Source: Oscillospiraceae bacterium
Lineage (GTDB): Bacteria; Bacillota; Clostridia; Oscillospirales; Acutalibacteraceae
Assembly: GCA_015066005.1 (NCBI GenBank)
Contig: SVPF01000003.1
Coordinates: 32,882-96,881, forward strand
Reading direction: 5' to 3'
DNA: 64,000 nt
Part shown: piece by piece, positions 45,227-53,341 of the stretch
Layout: every line of letters begins with the position of its first letter
Position numbering within the stretch: the first letter of the stretch is position 1
Translations under genes and position numbers: made by a program
Notes under the pieces: model-generated
Seen by the model: only the letters and a program-made list of their open reading frames with translations
The model's database searches: none
What the model was told of the DNA's origin: nothing

Positions 45227-45278
45227 AAAAAAGTGATATGCACCCAAAAGGTTAGACACCTTCGGTAGCGCATATCAC
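45227..45278 (-). terminator. terminator after the TtcA-like gene
   Basis: GTGATATGC (45233-45241) pairs with GCATATCAC (45270-45278); inner bases form a second hairpin around AAGGTGTCTAACCTT. TTTTTT follows on the minus strand. Confidence 0.8.
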
Positions 45279-45284
45279 AAACGG

Positions 45285-46160
45285 TCATTTAACAGGCGGG
45301 ACATCTTTTTCGATTTCCTGCTCTTTAAATTTTTCTAAAAAGGAATGAATTTCGCCCGAATCACAATCGCGATATGCGGGCATTGTAGCCAAATTAACAT
45401 TGTGAAGGCTGCGGAAAATATTATCAGCAGCATTCGGGTTAATTGTGTTCATATATTTAATAAGGGCTTTGGTTTCCTTTCGTTTTGAAAGGTCTTCCCT
45501 GTCCTTACTGTCTTGAGTCAGCTTGCAGGCGCACTGCAAAAAACGAAGCCCGTTATAGTTTGCCCAGGAAATAATATCGGCTTCCTTAACCCTGTAAAGC
45601 GGACGGATAAGCTGCATTCCTTCAAAGTTGGTGCTGTGAAGCTTTGGAAGCATTGTTTTAATTTCACTTGAATAACACATACTCATTAAAACTGTTTCAA
45701 TAACATCGTCAAAATGGTGTCCTAAAGCAATTTTATTACAGCCAAGCTCCTTTGCCTTACTGTAAAGACAACCGCGTCGCATACGGGCACAGAGATAACA
45801 GGGTGAGCCACCCACACGGGTTGTAACGTCAAAAATATCGCTTTCAAAAATAGTAATTGGTATATTAAGCGTTTTTGCGTTTTCTTCAATAAGGGCGCGG
45901 TTTTCGGGTGTATAACCCGGGTCCATAACCAAGAAAACAAGCTCAAACGGGTATGCACTGTGCTTTTGAAGCTGCTGCATACATTTGGCAAGTATCATAG
46001 AATCCTTCCCGCCCGAAATACAAACGGCAATTTTGTCGTTTTCATCAATAAGCTCATATTCCTGCACAGCGGCAATAAAATTAACCCAAATAGTTTTGCG
46101 GTATTTTTTAATTATGCTGCGCTCAATTTCGATATGCTTTTCAAATTTTCTATCAGCCAA
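45285..46160 (-). CDS. TtcA/TtuA-family tRNA thiolation ATPase
   Basis: A 291-residue PP-loop ATPase. The ATP-binding motif CISGGKDSMILAKCM, the cluster-type CYLCARMRRGCLY, and LGHHFDDVIETVLMSMCYSSEIKTMLP match the TtcA family, which inserts sulfur into tRNA cytidine-32 (relatives act on U54). Further cysteines in LQCACKLTQDS complete the set for an iron-sulfur cluster. The start is TTG at 46158-46160, 6 bases after AGGAG. It has a promoter embedded in the upstream gene's terminator. Confidence 0.88.
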   Translation of the reverse strand: MADRKFEKHIEIERSIIKKYRKTIWVNFIAAVQEYELIDENDKIAVCISGGKDSMILAKCMQQLQKHSAYPFELVFLVMDPGYTPENRALIEENAKTLNIPITIFESDIFDVTTRVGGSPCYLCARMRRGCLYSKAKELGCNKIALGHHFDDVIETVLMSMCYSSEIKTMLPKLHSTNFEGMQLIRPLYRVKEADIISWANYNGLRFLQCACKLTQDSKDREDLSKRKETKALIKYMNTINPNAADNIFRSLHNVNLATMPAYRDCDSGEIHSFLEKFKEQEIEKDVPPVK

Positions 46161-46170
46161 AATAATCTCC

Positions 46171-46215
46171 TAAAAATAAAAATCCGTTGTAGATATATTA
46201 TACCTACAACGGATT
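46171..46215 (-). terminator. terminator of the NhaC-family gene
   Basis: AATCCGTTGTAG and CTACAACGGATT form a perfect 12-bp stem with an 11-base loop, followed by T-rich sequence on the minus strand. Its loop also contains a TATAAT box. Confidence 0.85.
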
Positions 46216-46225
46216 AAAATTTCAA
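46197..46225 (-). promoter_or_regulatory. promoter of the TtcA-like gene, embedded in a terminator
   Basis: TTGAAA (46225-46220) and TATAAT (46202-46197) are 17 bases apart. The -10 box sits in the loop and 3' arm edge of the terminator of the preceding gene. Confidence 0.65.
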
Positions 46226-46231
46226 TACAAA

Positions 46232-47854
46232 TTATGCGGCTTTCTTCTTAGTAATTGCCTTAATAACAAAGAGAACGCCAACGGTCAAAACTGCAGCAAA
46301 TGCAAGTGAAATCCAAGCATTTTGAACAAAGCCTGAGAAAATATAACTTACGAAAGAAATTCCTGCAACAGTCAAAGCATAAGGAAGCTGAGTGGATACG
46401 TGGTTAATGTGGTCGCACTGTGCACCTGCGGATGACATAATTGTGGTATCCGAAATGGGTGAGCAATGGTCACCGCAAACCGCACCTGCAAGACAAGCAG
46501 ACATACTCATAATTCCAAGAGGTGTTGTGATGTCGAAAATGCTGGTAACGATGGGGATAAGAATACCGAATGTACCCCAAGATGTACCTGTTGCAAATGC
46601 AATACCGCAAGCAACAACAAAAATAATTGCGGGCAAGAAATTGTTAAGCGCACTAGCGTTTTCCAAAGCACCCTGAACAAATGCATCAGAATCTAAAAGA
46701 CCGGTCATGTTCTTAAGTGCAGTAGCCATTGTCAAAATAAGAATAGCGGGCACCATTGCGTTAAAGCCCTTAGGAATGCAAGCCATTGCATCCTTAAAGC
46801 TGATAAGACGGCGTGCAATAAAGTAAATAATTACAAACACAAGTGCAATAATACCACCCCAAGGAAGACCTACGGTAGCGTCTGTATTGGAAAATGCATC
46901 GATAAAGCCGAGTGACTTATCGTAATTTGCAGAAGCAAATACCCATTCTTCACCCATACATCTACCAACATAGAACAATGCATAAACGCAAATGCCTATA
47001 AGTACGACAATGGGAAGAATAAGGTCAACAACCTTAGCCTTGGGATTAGCATTGCTTTCTTCTTCATCGGCAGCTACAGTGCCGGAAGTAAAGAGGTCGC
47101 CATTATCAGCGTTTAATTCATGAAGCTTCATAGGACCGTAGTCAAACTTCATAAGAACTAAAGCGATAATGAATACAAATGTCATTAAGGAATAAAAGTT
47201 GTAAGGAATAGCTCTTACAAACATAGCAATACCGCTTACGCCTTCGGGTGCATACTCAGAAACAGCAGCTGCCCAAGAAGAGATGGGAGCGATCATACAA
47301 ATAGGAGCTGCGGTTGCATCAATAAGGTAAGCCAATTTAGAACGTGAAATCTTAGCCTTATCGGTAACGGGACGCATAACTGCACCAACAGTTAAGCAGT
47401 TAAAATAGTCATCAATAAAGATAAGTACGCCAAAAGCAAAGGTTGCAAGAGATGCACCGATTTTGCCCTTAACGTTTTTAGCAGCCCAACGGCCAAATGC
47501 CTGAGCTCCGCCTGCCTTATTTAAAAGGGCAACAATAACGCCAAGACATACCAAGAAGATAAAGATACCTGCTGTACCTGAAACAGCTGAAATAAGACCG
47601 TCGGTAGTAACAGAGTCCAATGTATGTATTGGGTTAAAGCCTGTTGCAAGCAAGCCGCCTGCCAAAATACCGATGAAAAGTGAGGAATAAACTTCCTTTG
47701 TGAGAAGTGCCAGGCCGATAGCAATTACGGGTGGGAAAAGTGACCAGAGTGTGCCGACAGGCTCCATTATGTTACCTGTAAAAGCGCAAAGTACACCAAA
47801 GCCCACAACGAATGCAATAATCAGCACTTTGGGGATAATTTTCTTTGCTTTCAT
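46232..47854 (-). CDS. lysW: NhaC-family transporter under lysine riboswitch control (LysW type)
   Basis: A protein of about 540 residues with twelve or so membrane segments of the Na+/H+ antiporter NhaC superfamily. [43 protein letters not shown] and GDHCSPISDTTIMSSAGAQCDHINHVSTQLPYAL are typical. The lysine riboswitch just upstream makes lysine the likely solute; NhaC-family genes behind this riboswitch were named LysW in comparative studies. Start ATG 47854 follows AAGGAG; the earlier in-frame start is rejected. Confidence 0.85.
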   Translation of the reverse strand: MKAKKIIPKVLIIAFVVGFGVLCAFTGNIMEPVGTLWSLFPPVIAIGLALLTKEVYSSLFIGILAGGLLATGFNPIHTLDSVTTDGLISAVSGTAGIFIFLVCLGVIVALLNKAGGAQAFGRWAAKNVKGKIGASLATFAFGVLIFIDDYFNCLTVGAVMRPVTDKAKISRSKLAYLIDATAAPICMIAPISSWAAAVSEYAPEGVSGIAMFVRAIPYNFYSLMTFVFIIALVLMKFDYGPMKLHELNADNGDLFTSGTVAADEEESNANPKAKVVDLILPIVVLIGICVYALFYVGRCMGEEWVFASANYDKSLGFIDAFSNTDATVGLPWGGIIALVFVIIYFIARRLISFKDAMACIPKGFNAMVPAILILTMATALKNMTGLLDSDAFVQGALENASALNNFLPAIIFVVACGIAFATGTSWGTFGILIPIVTSIFDITTPLGIMSMSACLAGAVCGDHCSPISDTTIMSSAGAQCDHINHVSTQLPYALTVAGISFVSYIFSGFVQNAWISLAFAAVLTVGVLFVIKAITKKKAA

Positions 47855-47877
47855 TTTAATTCTCCTTAAAAAATAAA

Positions 47878-47908
47878 TAAAAACCGTAACTGCAAAAAGC
47901 AATTACGG
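47878..47908 (-). terminator. terminator of the lysine riboswitch
   Basis: CCGTAATTGC and GCAGTTACGG pair with a TTTTT loop (one G-U pair) and are followed by TTTTTATTT on the minus strand. Confidence 0.85.
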
Positions 47909-47927
47909 TAATTTAAAAAATAAATAA

Positions 47928-48089
47928 CCGATAGCTCTCCACAAAAGTGACAGTCAGCAGCATATTTTACTGCAAACCAACAGAAATTTTAAAGGCAATA
48001 AAACTTCCATTTCGGCGGTCTTCCCTTTCGTATACAGATTTGCCTACCTTAATGTATACTACTGATGAATACCGCGCCTCTATCAATGG
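47928..48089 (-). promoter_or_regulatory. lysine riboswitch (L-box)
   Basis: The minus-strand RNA begins CCAUUGAUAGAGGCGCGG, contains AGGGAAGACCGCCGAAA, CUGUUGG and GACUGUC, and closes with GGAGAGCUAUCGG. P1 pairs UUGAUAG with CUAUCGG. The order and spacing match the lysine aptamer. Lysine should turn the downstream transporter off. Confidence 0.93.
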
Positions 48090-48090
48090 A

Positions 48091-48119
48091 ATAATAACAC
48101 ATATATATTTTTTAGTCAA
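48091..48119 (-). promoter_or_regulatory. promoter of the lysine riboswitch-transporter unit
   Basis: TTGACT (48119-48114) and TATTAT (48096-48091) have a 17-base spacer; the aptamer begins just downstream. Confidence 0.75.
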
Positions 48120-48127
48120 TAAAAAAT

Positions 48128-49939
48128 TTACAAATTGTTAAAATATTCAACAATATCGTTTGCATTTTGCTCACTTATGCCCTTAACCAACACTAGATCG
48201 GCTTTTTTTGCCGACTTTATTTTAGTCATACTTCCGAAATGCTTTAAAAGAGCGTTGGCCTTTTTATCGCCTATTCCCTTTATATTGGTAAGCTCGCGTC
48301 CCAGCATTTTTTTGCTTTGAAGCTGCTTTTGGTAACTAATTGCAAAACGGTGTACCTCATCCTGAATATTAGTAATAAGCGTGAAGACACGGCGGTTTGA
48401 TTTTATTACAATATCACCGCCGGTTGTAGCGATTGCACGGGTGCGGTGCTTACTGTCCTTTACCATACCAAAAAGCGAAATGTTAAGACCGTACTTTTCC
48501 AAAACGGGCAAAACTGCGCTTATTTGTCCCTTCGCACCGTCAAGCAAAATAAGGTCGGGCAAAACTGCAAAATCGGGGTTTTCACCCTTTTCATATTCAC
48601 TAAAACGGCGGTCTAAAACTTCGTTCATTGAACGGTAATCATCCTGTCCTAAAAAGCCCTTAATTTTAAAGCGCTTATATCCCGCCTTATAAGGCTTAGC
48701 ATCTTTAAAAATTATCATACCCGCAACATTATTGTCACCCGACATATTGGATATATCATAGGCTTCAATAATACGCGGTACTTTGTCTAAATTAAGCAAA
48801 TCCTTTAGTTCATTAAGCACCGACATTTCACGGGTGGTCTTTTCGGTCTTTTCCGAAAGATTCTGAACGGCATTATTTTGACACATTTCAATAATACGCT
48901 TTTGTTCGCCTTGCTTTGGTACAATTAAGCTTACCTTTTTTTCGGAAATTTCGGTAAGCCATTTTTCCAAAAGCTCGCTTTCGCCAAATTCCTCATCGGT
49001 TAAAATACGTGCGGGAATATCGGTTTTACCCGCGTAAAACTGCTGTAAAAATTCGGCATAAAAATCCTGCTTTTCAAAAACATCCTCAATAAAGAAATGC
49101 TGTTTATCCCAAAGCTTAAAATTACGGAATTTTAAAACAGCAACGCAAGCCGTACCGTCAAAAATTACCGAAGAAAAAACATCCTGTTCCTTGTAGCTAA
49201 TTTCAACAACCTTTTGTTTTTGCTTAATTTTGTTAATAGCATTTATTCTGTCACGAAGTCGGGCCGCAAGCTCAAAATTAAGGTTTTCGGCGGCATTTTC
49301 CATTTGCTTTGTTAAAGCGGAAATAGAATTTGCCTCTATATCCCCTTTTTTAATAAATTCGACTGCTGAAGAAACGGTATTATTATAATCCTGCGCCGAA
49401 ATATTGGCCCTACAGGGCGCATCGCAAAGCCCAATATGATAATCAAGACACGGTTTTGTTGGCTTGTCAAAGCTGCGGTTACAGCTTGGTAATTTGAATA
49501 TTTTGCGCACCTCATCAACCGTTTGCGAAACGATAAAGCCTGAATTATACGGCCCTATAAATTCACCCGTTTTATCAAGCTGTTTAACTGCTTGAATTTT
49601 CTTCCATTTATCGTTAGTGATTTTAATGTAAAAGCTTCCCTTATCGTCCTTAAGCAAAATATTATACTTTGGCTGGTGCTGTTTTATAAGCGAATTTTCA
49701 AGTATTAACGCTTCAAATTCGCTGTCGCAAATAATATATTCAAAATCGAAAACGTTGCTTACCATTTTGTGTACTTTCGGTGTATGCTGGTTTCCTGCGC
49801 CGAAATACTGTGTAACACGGTTTTTAAGCGCCTTGGCTTTGCCGACGTATATAACCGTTCCGCCCTTATCCTTCATGATATAAACACCTGGCTTTAAGGG
49901 CAAATTGTTAGCCTTTGCTTTAAGTTCCGATAAAGTCAA
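48128..49939 (-). CDS. uvrC: excinuclease ABC subunit C
   Basis: A UvrC protein of about 603 residues that makes both cuts around DNA damage. The GIY-YIG domain (LKPGVYIMKDKGGTVIYVGKA...) is at the start. CLDYHIGLCDAPCRANIS, a UVR motif (LTKQMENAAENLNFELAARLRDRINAI), the RNase H-like domain (IEAYDISNMSGDNNVAGMIIF) and C-terminal helix-hairpin-helix motifs follow. The AAAGGTGGTGA ribosome site lies 5 bases before a TTG at 49939, which is preferred to in-frame GTG codons that are part of that site. Confidence 0.96.
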   Translation of the reverse strand: MTLSELKAKANNLPLKPGVYIMKDKGGTVIYVGKAKALKNRVTQYFGAGNQHTPKVHKMVSNVFDFEYIICDSEFEALILENSLIKQHQPKYNILLKDDKGSFYIKITNDKWKKIQAVKQLDKTGEFIGPYNSGFIVSQTVDEVRKIFKLPSCNRSFDKPTKPCLDYHIGLCDAPCRANISAQDYNNTVSSAVEFIKKGDIEANSISALTKQMENAAENLNFELAARLRDRINAINKIKQKQKVVEISYKEQDVFSSVIFDGTACVAVLKFRNFKLWDKQHFFIEDVFEKQDFYAEFLQQFYAGKTDIPARILTDEEFGESELLEKWLTEISEKKVSLIVPKQGEQKRIIEMCQNNAVQNLSEKTEKTTREMSVLNELKDLLNLDKVPRIIEAYDISNMSGDNNVAGMIIFKDAKPYKAGYKRFKIKGFLGQDDYRSMNEVLDRRFSEYEKGENPDFAVLPDLILLDGAKGQISAVLPVLEKYGLNISLFGMVKDSKHRTRAIATTGGDIVIKSNRRVFTLITNIQDEVHRFAISYQKQLQSKKMLGRELTNIKGIGDKKANALLKHFGSMTKIKSAKKADLVLVKGISEQNANDIVEYFNNL

Positions 49940-49980
49940 AAAAATCACCACCTTTAATGCTATTTTATATTATTTTGTGC

Positions 49981-50009
49981 TTTACTTCAACAATAAATTT
50001 TTATATAAT
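49981..50009 (+). promoter_or_regulatory. promoter of the small lipoprotein gene
   Basis: TTTACT (49981-49986) and TATAAT (50004-50009) have a 17-base spacer, about 28 bases before the GTG start. Confidence 0.6.
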
Positions 50010-50036
50010 ATACTAAAATACTTTTGGGGTGATTTC

Positions 50037-50381
50037 GTGCGCAAATTTTTAGTATTACTTTTTGCTTTAATTATAGCTTTGCTGACCTCTTGCAGTGAAA
50101 ACACAACCTCATCCCATCCTGATATTGTGGTAAATTTACCCGACGGAAGCATTGCAAACGGTCAAACAAGCCTTCCTGACAGTATTGATAAGGACACAGT
50201 CAGCGTTGGCAAGCCCGATGTAATTGTTGATTATTACGTTGGCAGCAGCACAACGAAGAAATTTCATTTAAAGGACTGCACATGGGCCCAAAAGCTAAAG
50301 GAAGAAAACAAGGTTTATTTTTCGGGCTATAACGAATTTATTAAAAACGGCTTTACACCCTGTAAAACCTGTAATCCATAA
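50037..50381 (+). CDS. small lipoprotein with Ada-like metal-binding C-terminal motif
   Basis: A 114-residue secreted lipoprotein. The signal ends in ALLTSC, with the lipidated cysteine near residue 19. After a linker, the last 45 residues (KFHLKDCTWAQKLKEENKV... and NGFTPCKTCNP) carry the His/Cys...Cys-x2-Cys pattern found at the C-termini of secreted nucleases and ComEC-type proteins, related to the Ada zinc-binding fold. The start is GTG 50037 after GGGGTGA. Plus-strand, single gene. Function unknown. Confidence 0.75.
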   Translation: MRKFLVLLFALIIALLTSCSENTTSSHPDIVVNLPDGSIANGQTSLPDSIDKDTVSVGKPDVIVDYYVGSSTTKKFHLKDCTWAQKLKEENKVYFSGYNEFIKNGFTPCKTCNP

Positions 50382-50386
50382 TATTT

Positions 50387-50628
50387 CAAATTATAGTTTA
50401 TCGGGCTAACGCCCAATGCGTAATTCGTAATGCGTAATTCGTAATTATTGTACAAACCCTTGCCTCCATCTGATGAGGGAGGTGGATTTTTGCGAAGCAA
50501 AGAGACGGAGGGAGAGACCGAAAACACTGTAAATAAGCACTTTCTCTCCCTCAGTCACGAGTTCCTCGTGCCAGCTCCCTCGTCAGAGGGAGCCAATGAT
50601 ATATCCATCTAACTGAGCGATAAACCCC
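50387..50628. mobile_element. MITE-like palindromic repeat element
   Basis: The left arm (about 50461-50516: CCTCCATCTGATGAGGGAGG ... GACGGAGGGAGAG) and the right arm (about 50543-50594: CTCTCCCTCAGTCACGAG ... CCCTCGTCAGAGGGAG) are inverted copies. The outer ends share GTTTATCG in opposite orientation (near 50395 and 50613). The first 19 bases, CAAATTATAGTTTATCGGG, recur exactly at 63874-63892, where a relative begins. A 14-base unit (TGCGTAATTCGTAA) is repeated twice at 50417-50444. No transposase frame is present. This fills the 305-base gap between genes. Confidence 0.75.
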
Positions 50629-50655
50629 AATTAACAAATACATAAATAAACCCTT

Positions 50656-50679
50656 CCTCCATATAATTATATATGGAGG
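50656..50679 (+). promoter_or_regulatory. hairpin sequestering the ribosome-binding site of the 50687 gene
   Basis: CCTCCATAT (50656-50664) and ATATGGAGG (50671-50679) form a perfect 9-bp stem. The right arm ends in the GGAGG ribosome site 7 bases before the ATG. Confidence 0.6.
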
Positions 50680-50686
50680 TTTTCCT

Positions 50687-51187
50687 ATGAAACTTAAAAA
50701 TTTTATTTGGGCTTTTATAATAATAGGTGCTGCAGGCAGTCTTGGGCATTTTGTTTATGAGTGGAGTGGTAACAACACAATTTTAGGCTACTTTTTCCCC
50801 GTAAACGAAAGCACTTGGGAACACTTAAAGCTACTATTCTTCCCCACCTTAATATTTTCCGCAGTTGAATATTTTATAATTAAAGACAAAGTAAAGGGCT
50901 ACGTACCATCAGTCTCGGTTTCGCTTATGGTGGGGCTCATTACCATTGTTACAATTTTCTACACCTATTCGGGTATTTTAGGCTTTAAGATTGAATGGTT
51001 TAACATTGCAATTTATTACATTGCTTTATTTGTAATGCTTGCCATTAAAGCCTTGCTTATTATGACCGATGTTGTGGACGGCAGGCTTGTCACATGGCTT
51101 TCGCTGATTTGGATTTTTGTAATGGCACTTATGTTTATTTTCTTTACCTATAATCCGCTTGATTTAGGTATATTTAAAGCTCCGTAA
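50687..51187 (+). CDS. DUF6512-like integral membrane protein
   Basis: A 166-residue protein with about five membrane helices and the pattern GSLGHFVYEWSGNNTILGYF followed by PVNESTWEHLKLLFFP near residues 18-54, which I associate with the DUF6512 family. No known function. Its ribosome site lies in a stable hairpin. It stands alone on the plus strand and ends at a two-way terminator. Confidence 0.8.
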   Translation: MKLKNFIWAFIIIGAAGSLGHFVYEWSGNNTILGYFFPVNESTWEHLKLLFFPTLIFSAVEYFIIKDKVKGYVPSVSVSLMVGLITIVTIFYTYSGILGFKIEWFNIAIYYIALFVMLAIKALLIMTDVVDGRLVTWLSLIWIFVMALMFIFFTYNPLDLGIFKAP

Positions 51188-51188
51188 A

Positions 51189-51214
51189 AAAGACCTACCG
51201 TTTTGGTAGGTCTT
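51189..51214. terminator. bidirectional terminator
   Basis: AAAGACCTACC and GGTAGGTCTTT pair with a short loop and are flanked by A- and T-runs between convergent genes. Confidence 0.88.
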
Positions 51215-51219
51215 TTAAT

Positions 51220-52248
51220 CTATACTTTCTTCTTTTTGGGCAAAAGAATTACAACAATTACTATAACAGCCAATAATGCCACACCGCCGACAACAAACCA
51301 AATATAATCAGCACGTGGACCGTATATTCCTTTATCAACATTATATGTCATACCGCTACGGTCGGGCAAATTAAAAATGTATGTAGATGTCGTTTTATCA
51401 CTTGTTGTTACCTGTGCTTTTGCCATAATATATGCTTTATCATATTTGCATTTCCACAAACGGCCATATTTATCAACACATTCCATCGGAACAAATTCGG
51501 AATTACCGTTATTAACATGCAAAATTTCTAGCATAAGCTTTTTGGGGGCTGTGCCGTCCTCGGTTAATTGGTATTTGCCAATTTCTTCAACATAAGCATC
51601 GTAATAAAAGGTAAGGGTTTTACCAACCTTTTCAACCGTATAATTTTGCACATTGTAAGTGCCATCATCATTCTTTACACTTTGAAAGCCAACTGTAAGC
51701 ATTTGGTTAGGAAGCTTATTAACACTTTTACAGCAGCCAATATGCCAAGTACCAACCTTTGTATTTTGCCAATTAATTTTAAGGGGCCAAACCTCATCAA
51801 AGCCAAACTGAATCACCTCACCGCCAACAAGGTTAATGGTGCCTCCGTTTGCGGTAATATCATCATATCTGCCGCTTTCAACAGTAAAATTAACCTCATC
51901 CTCAACGGTTATGCTTATGTAATCCTCGTTATCATAAATGCCACCCTTACCCGTGCTGTCGAGTAACACAACATCGGTTTCGCTGTGAAAGACAAAGCAA
52001 GAAAAGCGTGATGTATCATCGGCAGATAAGGTGTAACCGTTAAAATCAAGCGAAATGTCAGTATAAATATGGTACTGATCGTTAAGAACAATATTGTTTT
52101 TCAAAACACCCTTGCCGCCGTTTTCAAAAAAAGAGGCAAGCTCTTTTTCAGTTGTTATTTCATAAACAGTTTCGGTTGCATTTGTGCTCACAAAAAGTGA
52201 AAGTGAAATAAGTATAATTGTAAATAGTAAAATAAAAATTTTCTTCAT
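51220..52248 (-). CDS. secreted, membrane-anchored surface protein of unknown function
   Basis: A 342-residue protein with a signal peptide (about 1-24, ending VSTNATE) and a C-terminal membrane helix (about 313-335) followed by PKKKKV. The first half contains beta-strand-rich, parallel-helix-like sequence (LKNNIVLNDQYHIYTDISLDFNGYTL, SGRYDDITANGGTINLVGG). A second domain lies around 160-290. It resembles clostridial adhesin-like proteins, but no named domain is certain. Neighbours are the other surface genes of this region. Confidence 0.65.
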   Translation of the reverse strand: MKKIFILLFTIILISLSLFVSTNATETVYEITTEKELASFFENGGKGVLKNNIVLNDQYHIYTDISLDFNGYTLSADDTSRFSCFVFHSETDVVLLDSTGKGGIYDNEDYISITVEDEVNFTVESGRYDDITANGGTINLVGGEVIQFGFDEVWPLKINWQNTKVGTWHIGCCKSVNKLPNQMLTVGFQSVKNDDGTYNVQNYTVEKVGKTLTFYYDAYVEEIGKYQLTEDGTAPKKLMLEILHVNNGNSEFVPMECVDKYGRLWKCKYDKAYIMAKAQVTTSDKTTSTYIFNLPDRSGMTYNVDKGIYGPRADYIWFVVGGVALLAVIVIVVILLPKKKKV

Positions 52249-52264
52249 AAAACACCTTTTAAAA

Positions 52265-52603
52265 CTAATCTGTTGCCTTTTGAATTATATCCACAACATT
52301 ACGGTAATTTTCGTAATTAAACACTCCGCTTATTGAAAAGGTATCATCTTTAATCTGCCTAGTCACCGTAAAAGAATAGACCTCTTTGTAGTGCAGTAAA
52401 CCGTAAACGCCTTACCGCCACTTAAAGCGGAACACCTGCGGCAAAAATATCACCGTAGCTTTCAAGTACATCCCAATTAGCATAACCGCCCATTGAAAGA
52501 CACGTTACACAAATGCATTTTTTGTCACAAGAATAGGTTTTCTGTATTTTCTCCGGCAAATGCAACACGCTGCCTAAGGTTCCACCTTTGTCACCTTTTA
52601 TAA
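52265..52603 (-). pseudogene. internally deleted remnant of the lipoprotein esterase gene
   Basis: Matches two separated parts of the intact esterase at 60090-61406: residues from about 186 to 242 (GDQGGTLGSALHLLEKIQKT..., GLSMGGYATWDILESYGD, AAGVPL) and the last 50 or so codons. The join at about 52421-52430 falls where AAAGC is shared by both sides. About 425 bases are missing, and frame and stop changes follow. The 5' end is fused to the zinc-ribbon end of the membrane protein gene. No functional product is expected. Confidence 0.8.
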
Positions 52604-53316
52604 CCACATTCACAGCGATTTTTATCATTGGATACATATTCACCGCATCCCATACAACGCCACTTACCTTCAATTTCCAAAATTTCCTCTACTTCATGGT
52701 CTGCTTCGATTTTTTTAGCAGGCGTAGGGATTGAAAGCGACATCCCAATAACCCCTGCAATAACAACGGCGTAATGAAAATATTGAAACGGTATTGTAAG
52801 TTTATTTGGCGTTTGGACTAATATGGATAAATAACTATAAAACCAGTTATTATCAATTATTGCACTTATTGAAGCTAAAAAATCAACATAACTTGATAAA
52901 ACAAAAATCAAAAAATATAGAACATAAAAACAAAAGGTTATTATTATAAACACTTTACCCGGTTTTATTTTGCATTTACATATCCATTTAATTATAAGGA
53001 AAAATACAAGCACCTTTAATAATGGCAGAACAGCTTGCAAAATTAAGTATGGTATACCACCTTCAACATATAAAAACAAGTACACAAATTGAAAAGGCGT
53101 ATATATAACCAAGGCTTTAAAAATGCTTTGTATGCTTAAGTATTTATAAGTAACAGTTATCAAAGCAATAACAAGCGGTAAAAATTCAAAAATGGGCCAA
53201 GCAAACCAAACCTTATATCCAAAATTTGATGGCAAAGAAATGTAAGCAATTGTTTTAAAAATAAAGCAAAACAAAATTAACGCGGCCGCAACAATTTCTT
53301 TAATATGCTTTTTCAC
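52591..53316 (-). CDS. multi-pass membrane protein with C-terminal zinc ribbon
   Basis: A 241-residue protein with about six hydrophobic segments between residues 8 and 205 and a final zinc-ribbon pattern CMGCGEYVSNDKNRCECG. GTG start after AGGGAG. The family is not recognised. Broken copies of this gene occur at 59926-59996 (5' end) and about 54480-54556 (3' end), so it belongs to a small repeated gene family at this locus. Its tail overlaps the esterase remnant. Confidence 0.65.
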   Translation of the reverse strand: MKKHIKEIVAAALILFCFIFKTIAYISLPSNFGYKVWFAWPIFEFLPLVIALITVTYKYLSIQSIFKALVIYTPFQFVYLFLYVEGGIPYLILQAVLPLLKVLVFFLIIKWICKCKIKPGKVFIIITFCFYVLYFLIFVLSSYVDFLASISAIIDNNWFYSYLSILVQTPNKLTIPFQYFHYAVVIAGVIGMSLSIPTPAKKIEADHEVEEILEIEGKWRCMGCGEYVSNDKNRCECGYKR

Positions 53317-53341
53317 AATATCTCCCTACTTTTATTATTTT

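Noticed and set aside
50417..50444. Possible CRISPR repeat
   Set aside because: Only two adjacent 14-base copies with no spacers; part of a MITE-like element.
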